Source: an uncultured Bacilli bacterium
Lineage (GTDB): Bacteria; Bacillota_I; Bacilli_A; RFN20; DUOF01
Direction: 5' to 3'
Length of the DNA stretch: 7,389 nucleotides
NCBI GenBank assembly: GCA_934101685.1
Contig: CAKORZ010000066.1
Location: 1 to 7,389 of the forward strand
Shown here in pieces: positions 1-6,650 of this stretch (position 1 is its first letter; every line of letters starts with the position of its first letter). The position numbers were made by a program, and so were the translations under genes. The notes beneath the pieces were generated by a model, which did not search any database, had not been told where the DNA came from, and saw nothing but the letters and a program-made list of their open reading frames with translations.

Positions 1-1073
1 ATCATAACCCCATTATAAACTAAAGGTTTAGAGGCGTAAACAATACCATTAGTACCTTTAAAAAAGGGACTTGTATGTATTTCTCTCATTTCTTCAATAT
101 TTGATTCTAAATATTTATTTGGAGATTCTATAATTGAAATTAAATCAGTAGAAATCATTTTTACCTCTTCTAAAGTTAATTCTTTATCATCTATAGCTTT
201 TTTAAAATCACTAGCAATCTTTTTAATAAATTCTAGCCAACTTGATTCATTTATTCTTTGCAATACCATACGATAAGAAAAATACATCGTTTTATAAAAT
301 TCATAATGATATTTTACCTTTAATTCTGAATGTTTGGATAAAAAATCATATATGTATTCCATTTCATCACAAATCGCATATATATTTTTAACTACATTTT
401 CAGATGAACCAGGACGATTTCTTCTATAATGATAAAATCTATTTTCCGTAAAAAATAAACGTTTTGATAAAGAATAGCTTTGAAACCAAAAACCTATATC
501 TTGGTATGATGCACCTGGAGTTGTATTAAATAAAATATTATTTTCTTTTAAAAATTTTGTGCTAAATAAACCGGCACAGTTACTGTTCATATTAAAAATT
601 TCTTTATGATCTTCAATATTTATTAATTTATCATATAGTTCGCTATGTTCTCTTAACAAATTATTATTGTAGTAATTAACTTTACCATCTTTATCATAAA
701 ATATAGAAACAATATTAGCTCGTAACAAATCCACATCATTTTTTTTGGCTATTTTATATAATTTTTCATACCCATCTAAATTTATATAATCATCTGGTTC
801 CATAAATGCTATATATTCAACATTTTTATTATAAAGGTATTCTAATCCTTTATTCATTGAATCTCCATATCCACTATTTTCTTTATTTATTAAGTGAATT
901 CTCTTATCTTTATTTAGATAATCTTTAATGATATTTATAGAATTATCCTTACTACCATCATTTATTATTACGATTTCGATATCATCTAAAGTCTGATTTA
1001 CAATGCTATCTAAACACTCTTTCAAATACTTTTCAACATTATAAACAGGTATTAATACACCAACTTTCGCCAT
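1..1073 (-). CDS. Family 2 glycosyltransferase (GT-A fold), C-terminal end cut by window edge
   Basis: An open frame of 357 codons starts at the ATG at 1071-1073 and is still open at the left edge, so the C-terminus is missing. The start follows a good ribosome site (GAGGTGAT, 4 bases away). The N-terminus is a typical GT2 nucleotide-sugar domain: VLIPVYN at residues 6-12, ECLDSIVNQTL at 19-29, IVIINDGSKDNS at 34-45, then SGYGDSMNKGL at 67-77 and EPDD at 92-95 in the place of the metal-binding DxD. YQD at 190-192 is a candidate for the conserved acidic region that holds the catalytic base. Residues beyond about 230 are helical and not assigned. GT2 enzymes of this kind move a sugar from a nucleotide donor to an envelope glycan, lipid or peptide acceptor. 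Donor and acceptor cannot be read here. It lies 10 bases after the UGM-like gene and is probably in the same operon. The GT2 call is firm; the substrate is unknown. Confidence 0.9.
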   Translation of the reverse strand, partial: MAKVGVLIPVYNVEKYLKECLDSIVNQTLDDIEIVIINDGSKDNSINIIKDYLNKDKRIHLINKENSGYGDSMNKGLEYLYNKNVEYIAFMEPDDYINLDGYEKLYKIAKKNDVDLLRANIVSIFYDKDGKVNYYNNNLLREHSELYDKLINIEDHKEIFNMNSNCAGLFSTKFLKENNILFNTTPGASYQDIGFWFQSYSLSKRLFFTENRFYHYRRNRPGSSENVVKNIYAICDEMEYIYDFLSKHSELKVKYHYEFYKTMYFSYRMVLQRINESSWLEFIKKIASDFKKAIDDKELTLEEVKMISTDLISIIESPNKYLESNIEEMREIHTSPFFKGTNGIVYASKPLVYNGVM

Positions 1074-1083
1074 TTATATCACC

Positions 1084-2310
1084 TCATCCTATAATTTCAG
1101 CCAATCTATTTGCTTCTTCTACACAATCCATCATTGAACAATATGTCCAGTTACCATATCTGCCAATTGTAAATATATTATAATTTTTTAAATATTCTTT
1201 TGCTTTTTTAACAATCTTTAAACTATCTTTAGTTATATGAACATATGCTGGATTTGCTATTAAGCATTTATAAGACAATAAGTTATGGTTTTTAATAATT
1301 CCAACTTTCTTTAAATCTTTTAAAATATCTTTTATTTTTTGCCTTTCGTTAATGACTTCATTATTTTTTAATCCTATTTCTACATATAAACTCATATTAT
1401 CGCTATTAGCATATATATTACTATATGACCCAACTCTATAAAAGCATATATCTCTTTGTGGATAATAAATCCAATGATATTTATTAACATCTTTTTTATC
1501 AAAGCCCATATTAAATATTGCCACTTTATTATAGTTAAACTTTGTGCTTATTATATTATTATATTTTTCTTCATCTATAAATTTTAAAAATTCGTTAAAT
1601 GGTGCTGTATTAATTAAAAATTGATATTTAATTTTACCTTGTGTCGTATAGATAATTTTATTTAAATAATCTATTTTAAAACATTCACAATTTAATATAA
1701 TAGAATCTTTATTAATTTTTCTTAGTAACATATCAATATATTCTTGGGCTCCATTAGAACTGGCATAATAAATATCATTATAACTTTTACATTTATTGTT
1801 TACATCAATTGGTGCAGTAGGAAAAAAGCGCCCCATAGCATCTACATCTAATGAATTCAAATCACAAGCATATAGTTTTTCATTGTATGGTCTAAGAAAA
1901 ATATCTACAATTCCTTCACCATAATCTGAATATAAATTGGATAAGAAATTATTATTTCTATTTATTTTTTTTCTTTGCTCATATTTATCTAAGCAATATT
2001 TATAATTGGTAAAATCTAATTGATCAATATTATTTTGAAAAGGATAATCTATATAAAAATTATTAAAATATATCTTTGTATTTTTTTCCTTTAAAATGAC
2101 TTTTTTATTATTTATAAATTTTTCACTTATATTATTACCATGAAAAAAATGTCCACCATAATCCCATACAAAGCCATCTTGATAAAAAGATTTGCAATAT
2201 CCACCTGGCAAAGATTGCTTTTCAATTATTAAATAATCCTTTTTTAATTTAGTTCCTAGTTGAAGTCCTGAGATTCCTCCACCTATAATTAAATACTTTA
2301 CTTTTTTCAT
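1084..2310 (-). CDS. UDP-galactopyranose-mutase-like FAD protein (amine oxidase/protoporphyrinogen oxidase superfamily)
   Basis: This 408-residue protein opens with a Rossmann FAD-binding motif, LIIGGGISGL at residues 7-16, followed by the acidic strand end YLIIEK (26-31) and PGGYCKS (35-41). GFVWDYGGHFFH (46-57) is the segment typical of UDP-galactopyranose mutase and related proteins. YIDYPFQNNIDQL (86-98) and RPYNEKLYA (140-148) match the family's 'YPfq' and 'PYNeKlw' regions, and GRYGNW (383-388) near the end is the second FAD contact. True mutases convert UDP-galactopyranose to UDP-galactofuranose using reduced FAD. This protein is somewhat longer than a standard Glf and its motifs are diverged, so it could instead be an oxidoreductase of the same fold. 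The gene starts 4 bases after the NTPase stop, and its ribosome site (AGGG) overlaps the end of that gene. Followed by a glycosyltransferase, it suggests sugar-nucleotide or glycan chemistry, but oxidation of a peptide-derived product cannot be excluded. Confidence 0.75.
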   Translation of the reverse strand: MKKVKYLIIGGGISGLQLGTKLKKDYLIIEKQSLPGGYCKSFYQDGFVWDYGGHFFHGNNISEKFINNKKVILKEKNTKIYFNNFYIDYPFQNNIDQLDFTNYKYCLDKYEQRKKINRNNNFLSNLYSDYGEGIVDIFLRPYNEKLYACDLNSLDVDAMGRFFPTAPIDVNNKCKSYNDIYYASSNGAQEYIDMLLRKINKDSIILNCECFKIDYLNKIIYTTQGKIKYQFLINTAPFNEFLKFIDEEKYNNIISTKFNYNKVAIFNMGFDKKDVNKYHWIYYPQRDICFYRVGSYSNIYANSDNMSLYVEIGLKNNEVINERQKIKDILKDLKKVGIIKNHNLLSYKCLIANPAYVHITKDSLKIVKKAKEYLKNYNIFTIGRYGNWTYCSMMDCVEEANRLAEIIG

Positions 2311-2314
2311 AATG

Positions 2315-4495
2315 TTACCCTATATTTTTAGATATAAACTGAATATATTCTTTTATTTGAGCAGCTGTATTATTATCATAATTAAATTTATAAATTAATT
2401 TTGATGAATTATATAATAAATTATTTTTCTTTATGTCATTTTCTTTGTATTCAAATAAAGAAAGTATTTTTGTATCTATTTCATTTTTTGAAACCAATTT
2501 TTCTAAAACATCAAACATTCTTATTTTAAACATATTTATATAATCATTATTAATAGTATTACTTAAAAAATTATTAATAAACAATTTAAAATAAGTTACA
2601 TCTTTTAATTCATTTATTGAAAGTGGAATATCAAAGCTTATATTATTATTCATTCTATAAATTAGTATATCTGTTAAATATCCTGGGTTTAAAACAAGTG
2701 ATTTAGTATTATCTTGATAAGTAGGAATTTTTATTCCTTTTATAATTTTATTTATTTTAGCTTCAATTTCACAAATTTCTTTTTTCTCACAACAATTGTA
2801 GGCTTCAATTAATTTTTCTTTTAATTTAAAACTATCTTCAATTTGTTGAACATAGAAAATAAAATTTTCCATAAATTCTTCATACTGTTTTTCATCAAAA
2901 TTGTGTATAAAGTATTCTTTATAATTTATTTTTAAATTATTTGGAATATTTTCTTTTTTATAACACGTTGCAATAATTTTGAAAGAGTTATTATAAAAAT
3001 TAACAAAATCTAAAACCATCCTATTAAATAATATTTGATGTTTTGGAGTCATCTGATCATATCCATCTATTAGTAGCAATAATTTTTTTTCTTCAATTGC
3101 TCCCTTAATTAATGAAGAAAATTTTTCAACATTAAATGTTTCCTTCCAATTACTAAACCAACTAACATTTTTTTCACCTGTTAAATTCAGATGATAATCA
3201 TATTCATTAATTATATAATATGCGTAATCTATTAAAGATATTTTGTTATTATTTTTCAAATATTTATTAAAATTCTCACCATTTATAATAAGTGGAAGGA
3301 TATCTCTTTTATCATTATCGCCAAATAGTTTTCTTTTTAATGATTCGTATTTTACTTTATAATAATTAGATACACCCTTTTGTTTTCCACCACGATAATT
3401 AGCATAGGAACTATTCATAGATATTATTGAAATAATTGCGTGAATTAATGAAGTTTTTCCATACTCACCACATACCAATGTAAAGCAACTTTTATCATCA
3501 CTAAAAATATTTGAAAACACTCGTTGACTACCTATATCATCAAAATATGGTACTGTATAAACATTATCTACAGTATATAAATTATGTTGATCGGGGGTTA
3601 GATTTTCAATTGGCATTCTACGATATCTAATCCATAAATATTTCCAATAATCAAATGCTTCCTTAAAATTATCTCCCATAACCACATCTATCCATCTATT
3701 TATTGCTTTTCCGGTTTCTTCTACTGCAGATCCATCAAACCAAGCAATAACTAAGTATATAATTTCTGCTGAAGTGTATGCTTTATTTCTTTTTTCTATA
3801 TCATTACATGTTTTTGAAAATATATCATTTCTATCATATTGCATTCCCTCACACAAATATTTCTTTTCAAAGTTTTCCCACTTCAAAATAGCTTTTTTAA
3901 AAACCACTTTACTATCACTAAAGAAAGTAAAATCTTTCATTCTTAGCATACTTATACATTTGTAAAAAATTTCTTCACTCGGAATGTCAAACTTAATAAT
4001 CATTATTATTATCAATGTAGTAATTTCACATATTTTATATACATTTGGCTTTTTATAATTATCAAATAAAATATTAGAAAAAAGTTCATTTTTTTTGCTT
4101 TTTATTTTAGATAAATCCGATTTAGAAGGCAAAATATTATCTATATAAAAAGTTTTATATTTTCCTTTTGATTGTATCAATAGTGGAGATGTAAACAAGT
4201 AAGTAGCAAATGCATTGTAAAAAGTGTCACAATATTTTTTATCTTCTATATTTGCAATGTCTAAGATTTCTTCACTTATCACTCTTAGAAAAGCACTTAC
4301 TTTGGCTTGGATTCCATTTCTTGCTTCATTATTTTTCTGTAAATATATTTCTTCATACATAGCCTCTTTCAAACTTTTTGCTGCTATTTTAACTGTTTCT
4401 GAAATGCTACATTTATCCATAAGCATATATTCTAAAATTGTATGAAACAATTCTCCAAAGGCACTATAATTTTTTGCTGCTACTTCATTATCCAT
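2315..4495 (-). CDS. NACHT-type STAND NTPase with unassigned N-terminal domain
   Basis: This is a 726-residue protein. Residues 1-300 are largely helical, with a short hydrophobic stretch (LIIIMII, 161-167), and resemble no family I can name. An NTPase core follows: a P-loop-like VCGEYGKTSLI at 341-351, DILPLIING (398-406) in the usual post-P-loop strand, Walker B LLLLIDGYDQM at 472-482 (the NACHT signature hhhhDGxDE with Gln for the last Glu), FKIIATCYKK (505-514) as the sensor strand, HNFDEKQYEEFMENF (531-545), and NPGYLTDIL (603-611) in the winged-helix position. NACHT proteins are oligomerising signal NTPases, used in immunity, regulation or programmed death. No LRR, TPR, nuclease, TIR or transmembrane module is visible. 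The P-loop is about two residues shorter than GxxGxGK[ST], so hydrolysis may be weak. The gene starts 19 bases after the radical SAM gene with a GAGGTG ribosome site and is co-oriented with it. Its role in the operon is unknown; sensing or immunity is inference. Confidence 0.82.
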   Translation of the reverse strand: MDNEVAAKNYSAFGELFHTILEYMLMDKCSISETVKIAAKSLKEAMYEEIYLQKNNEARNGIQAKVSAFLRVISEEILDIANIEDKKYCDTFYNAFATYLFTSPLLIQSKGKYKTFYIDNILPSKSDLSKIKSKKNELFSNILFDNYKKPNVYKICEITTLIIIMIIKFDIPSEEIFYKCISMLRMKDFTFFSDSKVVFKKAILKWENFEKKYLCEGMQYDRNDIFSKTCNDIEKRNKAYTSAEIIYLVIAWFDGSAVEETGKAINRWIDVVMGDNFKEAFDYWKYLWIRYRRMPIENLTPDQHNLYTVDNVYTVPYFDDIGSQRVFSNIFSDDKSCFTLVCGEYGKTSLIHAIISIISMNSSYANYRGGKQKGVSNYYKVKYESLKRKLFGDNDKRDILPLIINGENFNKYLKNNNKISLIDYAYYIINEYDYHLNLTGEKNVSWFSNWKETFNVEKFSSLIKGAIEEKKLLLLIDGYDQMTPKHQILFNRMVLDFVNFYNNSFKIIATCYKKENIPNNLKINYKEYFIHNFDEKQYEEFMENFIFYVQQIEDSFKLKEKLIEAYNCCEKKEICEIEAKINKIIKGIKIPTYQDNTKSLVLNPGYLTDILIYRMNNNISFDIPLSINELKDVTYFKLFINNFLSNTINNDYINMFKIRMFDVLEKLVSKNEIDTKILSLFEYKENDIKKNNLLYNSSKLIYKFNYDNNTAAQIKEYIQFISKNIG

Positions 4496-4514
4496 ATTTT
4501 CACCTCTTCAAGAA

Positions 4515-5699
4515 TTAACTATATTGTCTTAAAACAATACATTTTCGATGACCATTATTGTTTTCAGCAATCATCTTTAAAAACTTATAACGAGTTTCGT
4601 TATCCCATAAAGTCTTCATATCTTCATTTATAACATTTCCTAATTTATATTTTTCCATAAATGGACACAAGACAACATCTCCATTAGCTAAAACAGTAGC
4701 TTTTCCTATACCGGCACCACATTTCCAATGCTCTTGTCCTAAGTTTTGCAATTTATCATCTGTTAATAAATAAATATCTTTTTCCGCATTTTCTCCTTCT
4801 GCAGAATAATAAATATTAGATAAATTATATTTTTTATGTATTTTTTTAAAAATTTCTTGTAATTTTTTAAAGTCTTCTTGATCCATGCACATATTTTTAG
4901 TAGCTCTGCCAGTAGGAATTAACTCTGATAATTGAACATTATTAACTCCTACACTATTTAAATTTCCTACTAAATCATATAAAGTTGTATAATTTATTTT
5001 ATTTAAAACCATATTTACAGAAACTTTATATCCTATTGAAGATAATTTTTTAATATTCTCCATAGTTCTTTTATACATTCCTTTACCTCTTATTTCATCA
5101 TGTGCTAATTCTGTTCCATCAATACTAACAATAAAATTAACTAATTCTTTGTTTTTTATTTTTTCTAATCTTTCAATATGTTTATCTACTAAAGTTGCAT
5201 TAGTGAAAATAATCATTTTTACTTCATTATCATGAAAATATTCAATAATATCATCAATACAATCAATAGTAAAAACCTCTCCACCTGTTAAAGTTACTTC
5301 CATGACTCCAAAGTCATTAATTTTTTTGGCTATATTCATTAAATCTTCTTTTTTAAAACATTGATTTGTTAATTCTCCTAAATAGCAATGTTTGCAGACC
5401 AAATTACATTTCATGGTCATTTTCCATTGAACTTTTAAAGGAGTTGGTAAAGAAACATTTGCTTCATAATATTCACATGAATCTATCATTTTATCTAATT
5501 TTTTTAAAACTTCTTTGGCTTCTTCCTTATTTCCACCAAACTTTCCAACATAATTATTTTCAAAATCTGATAATTTTTTTGTAGATTCTAACAATTCAAA
5601 AAGTAAAGCTGTGTATTCATTAACAACGTAATATTTATTTTTGAAAGGTATTATATATCTATCTTCATCTATCTTACTCTTTCTCACTTTTATTCTCAT
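4515..5699 (-). CDS. Radical SAM peptide maturase with N-terminal RRE (PqqD-like) domain and truncated SPASM tail
   Basis: This is a 394-residue enzyme in three parts. Residues 1-80 resemble a PqqD/RRE winged helix (YIIPFKNKYYVVNEYTALLF followed by TKKLSDF and two helices), the module that binds RiPP leader peptides. The radical SAM barrel carries CNLVCKHC at 98-105 (CxxxCxxC, binding the SAM [4Fe-4S] cluster) and TGGE at 138-141. The tail begins as a SPASM domain: C327, G340 and C345 fit CX9-15GX4C exactly. It then ends at HRKCIVLRQYS (384-394), where CX2CX5C would be expected but His384 and Tyr393 replace Cys, and the remaining Cys ligands are absent. Such enzymes install thioether, C-C or decarboxylative changes on precursor peptides. 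The start overlaps the upstream small gene by 26 bases. The likely substrate is the 27-residue peptide encoded at 6500-6583. The maturase call is strong; the chemistry is unknown. Confidence 0.92.
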   Translation of the reverse strand: MRIKVRKSKIDEDRYIIPFKNKYYVVNEYTALLFELLESTKKLSDFENNYVGKFGGNKEEAKEVLKKLDKMIDSCEYYEANVSLPTPLKVQWKMTMKCNLVCKHCYLGELTNQCFKKEDLMNIAKKINDFGVMEVTLTGGEVFTIDCIDDIIEYFHDNEVKMIIFTNATLVDKHIERLEKIKNKELVNFIVSIDGTELAHDEIRGKGMYKRTMENIKKLSSIGYKVSVNMVLNKINYTTLYDLVGNLNSVGVNNVQLSELIPTGRATKNMCMDQEDFKKLQEIFKKIHKKYNLSNIYYSAEGENAEKDIYLLTDDKLQNLGQEHWKCGAGIGKATVLANGDVVLCPFMEKYKLGNVINEDMKTLWDNETRYKFLKMIAENNNGHRKCIVLRQYS

Positions 5700-5820
5700 C
5701 TCCTTTTTCTTTTTTCATTGCTATTTCAGATTTAATTTTATTAAGTTTTTTATCTATTTGAATAATTCTGCATTGTGTAACTTCTTCTCTAATTTCTTCT
5801 ATAAATATTTCTTTTTTCAT
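5674..5820 (-). CDS. Small charged helical protein, 48 residues, function unknown
   Basis: An open frame of 48 codons begins at the ATG at 5818-5820. The first A of its ATG is the last base of the methyltransferase stop (TGATG), and GAGGAGG in the end of that gene serves as its ribosome site, so translation is almost certainly coupled. The product begins MKKEIFIEEIREEVTQCRII and ends in a Lys/Glu-rich tail. It is dominated by Lys, Glu and Ile, with spacing compatible with a short coiled coil at about 5-38, and has one Cys (17). It has no signal peptide or membrane segment. Its last 26 bases overlap the start of the radical SAM gene. It could be a partner or scaffold for the maturase or methyltransferase, or simply a coupling ORF. 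A second precursor peptide is less likely, because it lacks a plausible core region. I do not recognise a family. Confidence 0.7.
   Translation of the reverse strand: MKKEIFIEEIREEVTQCRIIQIDKKLNKIKSEIAMKKEKGDENKSEKE
5700..5705 (-). promoter_or_regulatory. Ribosome site of the radical SAM gene, with abnormal spacing
   Basis: On the minus strand AAGGAG directly abuts the ATG at 5697-5699, leaving no spacer where 5-9 bases is usual. No other ATG is available nearby: the same frame is closed upstream by TGA and holds only a GTG at codon 5 (5685-5687). Since the upstream small gene reads through this site and stops at 5674, initiation probably depends on coupling to its translation, or uses the GTG. 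The enzyme would lose only four residues in that case. Confidence 0.55.
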
Positions 5821-6431
5821 CATTTTTCCTCCTCATTTAAATATAGTCTCATAATACTTTCATATTTATTACTATATATTTCTTTAAATCCCTCATTTAT
5901 AAAAAGTTTTTTATATTTTGGTGTTTGATAAATGATGGTTATTGTTCTTTTATTTTTTTCGTAACTTTTCATAACATTATTAAGTATTAAATCACATGCG
6001 ACTTCCTTACATGGATTATACATATAAAAATAGTTATAATTTTCATATTTAGAAAATTTTCTTGCATCTTCATTGTATATGCTCATTCTTTTATCCTTTA
6101 ATAGTTTAACATTTTCCCTAGAAACATTAGCTAAATATGAAGATATTTCTATTCCATCTATTTTTTTAAAAGGGAATTTTTTTGCATAATATAAAGCACA
6201 TCCTTTGCCACTACCTATATCCAAAAAAGTGTCTACATTTTTAATATCACATTTTTTTAATAATCTTTTAAAATTATAACATGGCTCATATCCTGTTACA
6301 TCTTCATTTTCTAAATTTAGAGTCTTAGCAGAATAATAGCCTTCAAAATCTAATTTATATATTTTTTTTAACATTCTTAGTTTAATTACTTTTATTTTAT
6401 ATTTAAAAAATCTTGGCCTTATTTTTTTCAT
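5820..6431 (-). CDS. Class I SAM-dependent methyltransferase
   Basis: This is a 203-residue protein with the ordered motifs of a Rossmann-fold methyltransferase. Motif I is TFLDIGSGKGCALYYA (68-83), which binds SAM. The acidic strand end is KIDGIEIS (90-97, Glu95 toward the ribose), NEDARKF (120-126) is motif II, and FYMYNPC (135-141) is in the motif IV position. The N-terminal 45 residues are basic and may bind the substrate. The start at 6429-6431 has AGAGGG five bases upstream. It is the first gene after the attenuator that follows the peptide gene, and it is joined to the 48-residue protein by TGATG. In this setting, methylation of the precursor peptide or of a product made from it is the most likely role, but the site (N, O, S or C) cannot be inferred. 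A small-molecule or glycan methyltransferase remains possible. Confidence 0.88.
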   Translation of the reverse strand: MKKIRPRFFKYKIKVIKLRMLKKIYKLDFEGYYSAKTLNLENEDVTGYEPCYNFKRLLKKCDIKNVDTFLDIGSGKGCALYYAKKFPFKKIDGIEISSYLANVSRENVKLLKDKRMSIYNEDARKFSKYENYNYFYMYNPCKEVACDLILNNVMKSYEKNKRTITIIYQTPKYKKLFINEGFKEIYSNKYESIMRLYLNEEEK

Positions 6432-6450
6432 TATTTCCCTCTTTTCTACT

Positions 6451-6487
6451 AATAAAAAGAAAGAGCAATTACTTTCTAATTGCTCTT
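6451..6487 (-). terminator. Intrinsic terminator/attenuator between peptide gene and enzymes
   Basis: Read on the minus strand, an 11-base perfect stem AAGAGCAATTA closes on a GAAAG loop with TAATTGCTCTT. A U-rich run, TCTTTTTATT, follows at once. The stem starts 12 bases after the peptide stop codon and 19 bases before the methyltransferase ribosome site. The stem is AT-rich and the U tract is interrupted by C and A, so it is likely leaky. It would give abundant short peptide mRNA and less of the enzyme transcript, a common arrangement after RiPP precursor genes. No second promoter is evident in the 30 bases between it and the methyltransferase. Confidence 0.82.
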
Positions 6488-6499
6488 ATTCAAAAAAGC

Positions 6500-6583
6500 T
6501 TAGCAAGCATCGTATATTTGTTCAAATTTAACGATTTCTACTTTTTCTTCTTCCTCTTCAAAAAAATTATTGAATTCTTTCAT
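6500..6583 (-). CDS. 27-residue RiPP precursor peptide ending in Cys
   Basis: This short frame is easily missed. It starts at the ATG at 6581-6583 behind a near-perfect AGGAGG seven bases upstream and stops with TAA at 6500-6502. The product has 27 residues: MKEFNNFF, then five Glu (9-13), KVEIV, and the tail KFEQIYDAC, with its single Cys as the last residue. There is no signal peptide and no Gly-Gly or other obvious leader cut site. The acidic, helix-prone front half suits binding to an RRE domain, and the C-terminal Ile-Tyr-Asp-Ala-Cys is the likely modified core. It is first in the operon, followed by an attenuator and then a methyltransferase and an RRE-radical SAM enzyme, which supports a precursor role. 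A longer in-frame ATG at 6608-6610 (36 residues) lacks a ribosome site. The family is not one I recognise; the precursor call is inference from context. Confidence 0.82.
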   Translation of the reverse strand: MKEFNNFFEEEEEKVEIVKFEQIYDAC

Positions 6584-6590
6584 TTTTTTC

Positions 6591-6596
6591 CCTCCT
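6591..6596 (-). promoter_or_regulatory. Strong ribosome site that fixes the peptide start
   Basis: The minus strand reads AAAAGGAGGG, with seven bases between AGGAGG and the ATG at 6581-6583. This is the strongest Shine-Dalgarno in the window and fits a highly made precursor. It lies inside the longer alternative frame from 6610, which argues against that start. Confidence 0.85.
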
Positions 6597-6630
6597 TTTA
6601 TCAAAGTCATCTGCAAAAAGCACTTATATT

Positions 6631-6650
6631 TAATGGCCTTTGCACCATTA
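6631..6650. repeat. 20-bp inverted repeat in the peptide leader, possible operator or RNA stem
   Basis: TAATGG (6631-6636) and CCATTA (6645-6650) are perfect complements around an 8-base centre, CCTTTGCA. A competing pair overlaps it: TGCAAA (6612-6617) and TTTGCA (6639-6644). The repeat lies between the proposed start of transcription and the peptide ribosome site. It could be a repressor site or two alternative leader stems. In such AT-rich DNA a 6-base arm can arise by chance, so support is modest. Confidence 0.4.

Noticed and set aside
4500..4560. Frameshift explanation for the short radical SAM tail
   Set aside because: The other two frames near the stop give no Cys-rich SPASM end before terminating.
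5820..5822. TGA read as Trp (Mycoplasma code)
   Set aside because: The methyltransferase ends at TGA in a normal TGATG junction, and Trp codons elsewhere are TGG.
3774..5928. Several plus-strand frames of 60-95 codons across the NTPase, radical SAM and methyltransferase genes
   Set aside because: They are Phe/Ile/Leu-rich shadows of long minus-strand genes with clear motifs and have no ribosome sites.
6500..6583. Agr-type autoinducing peptide
   Set aside because: No AgrB-like membrane peptidase is present and the Cys is the last residue, so a thiolactone ring cannot be formed in the usual way.
6500..6610. 36-residue version of the peptide from the ATG at 6608-6610
   Set aside because: It has no ribosome site before it, and the strong AGGAGG lies inside it, just ahead of the 6583 ATG.
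6607..6648. 13-residue minus-strand ORF in the peptide leader (starts MVQRPLN)
   Set aside because: The only purine-rich site upstream is 13 bases away and is no better placed than chance. It is kept only as a remote leader-peptide possibility.
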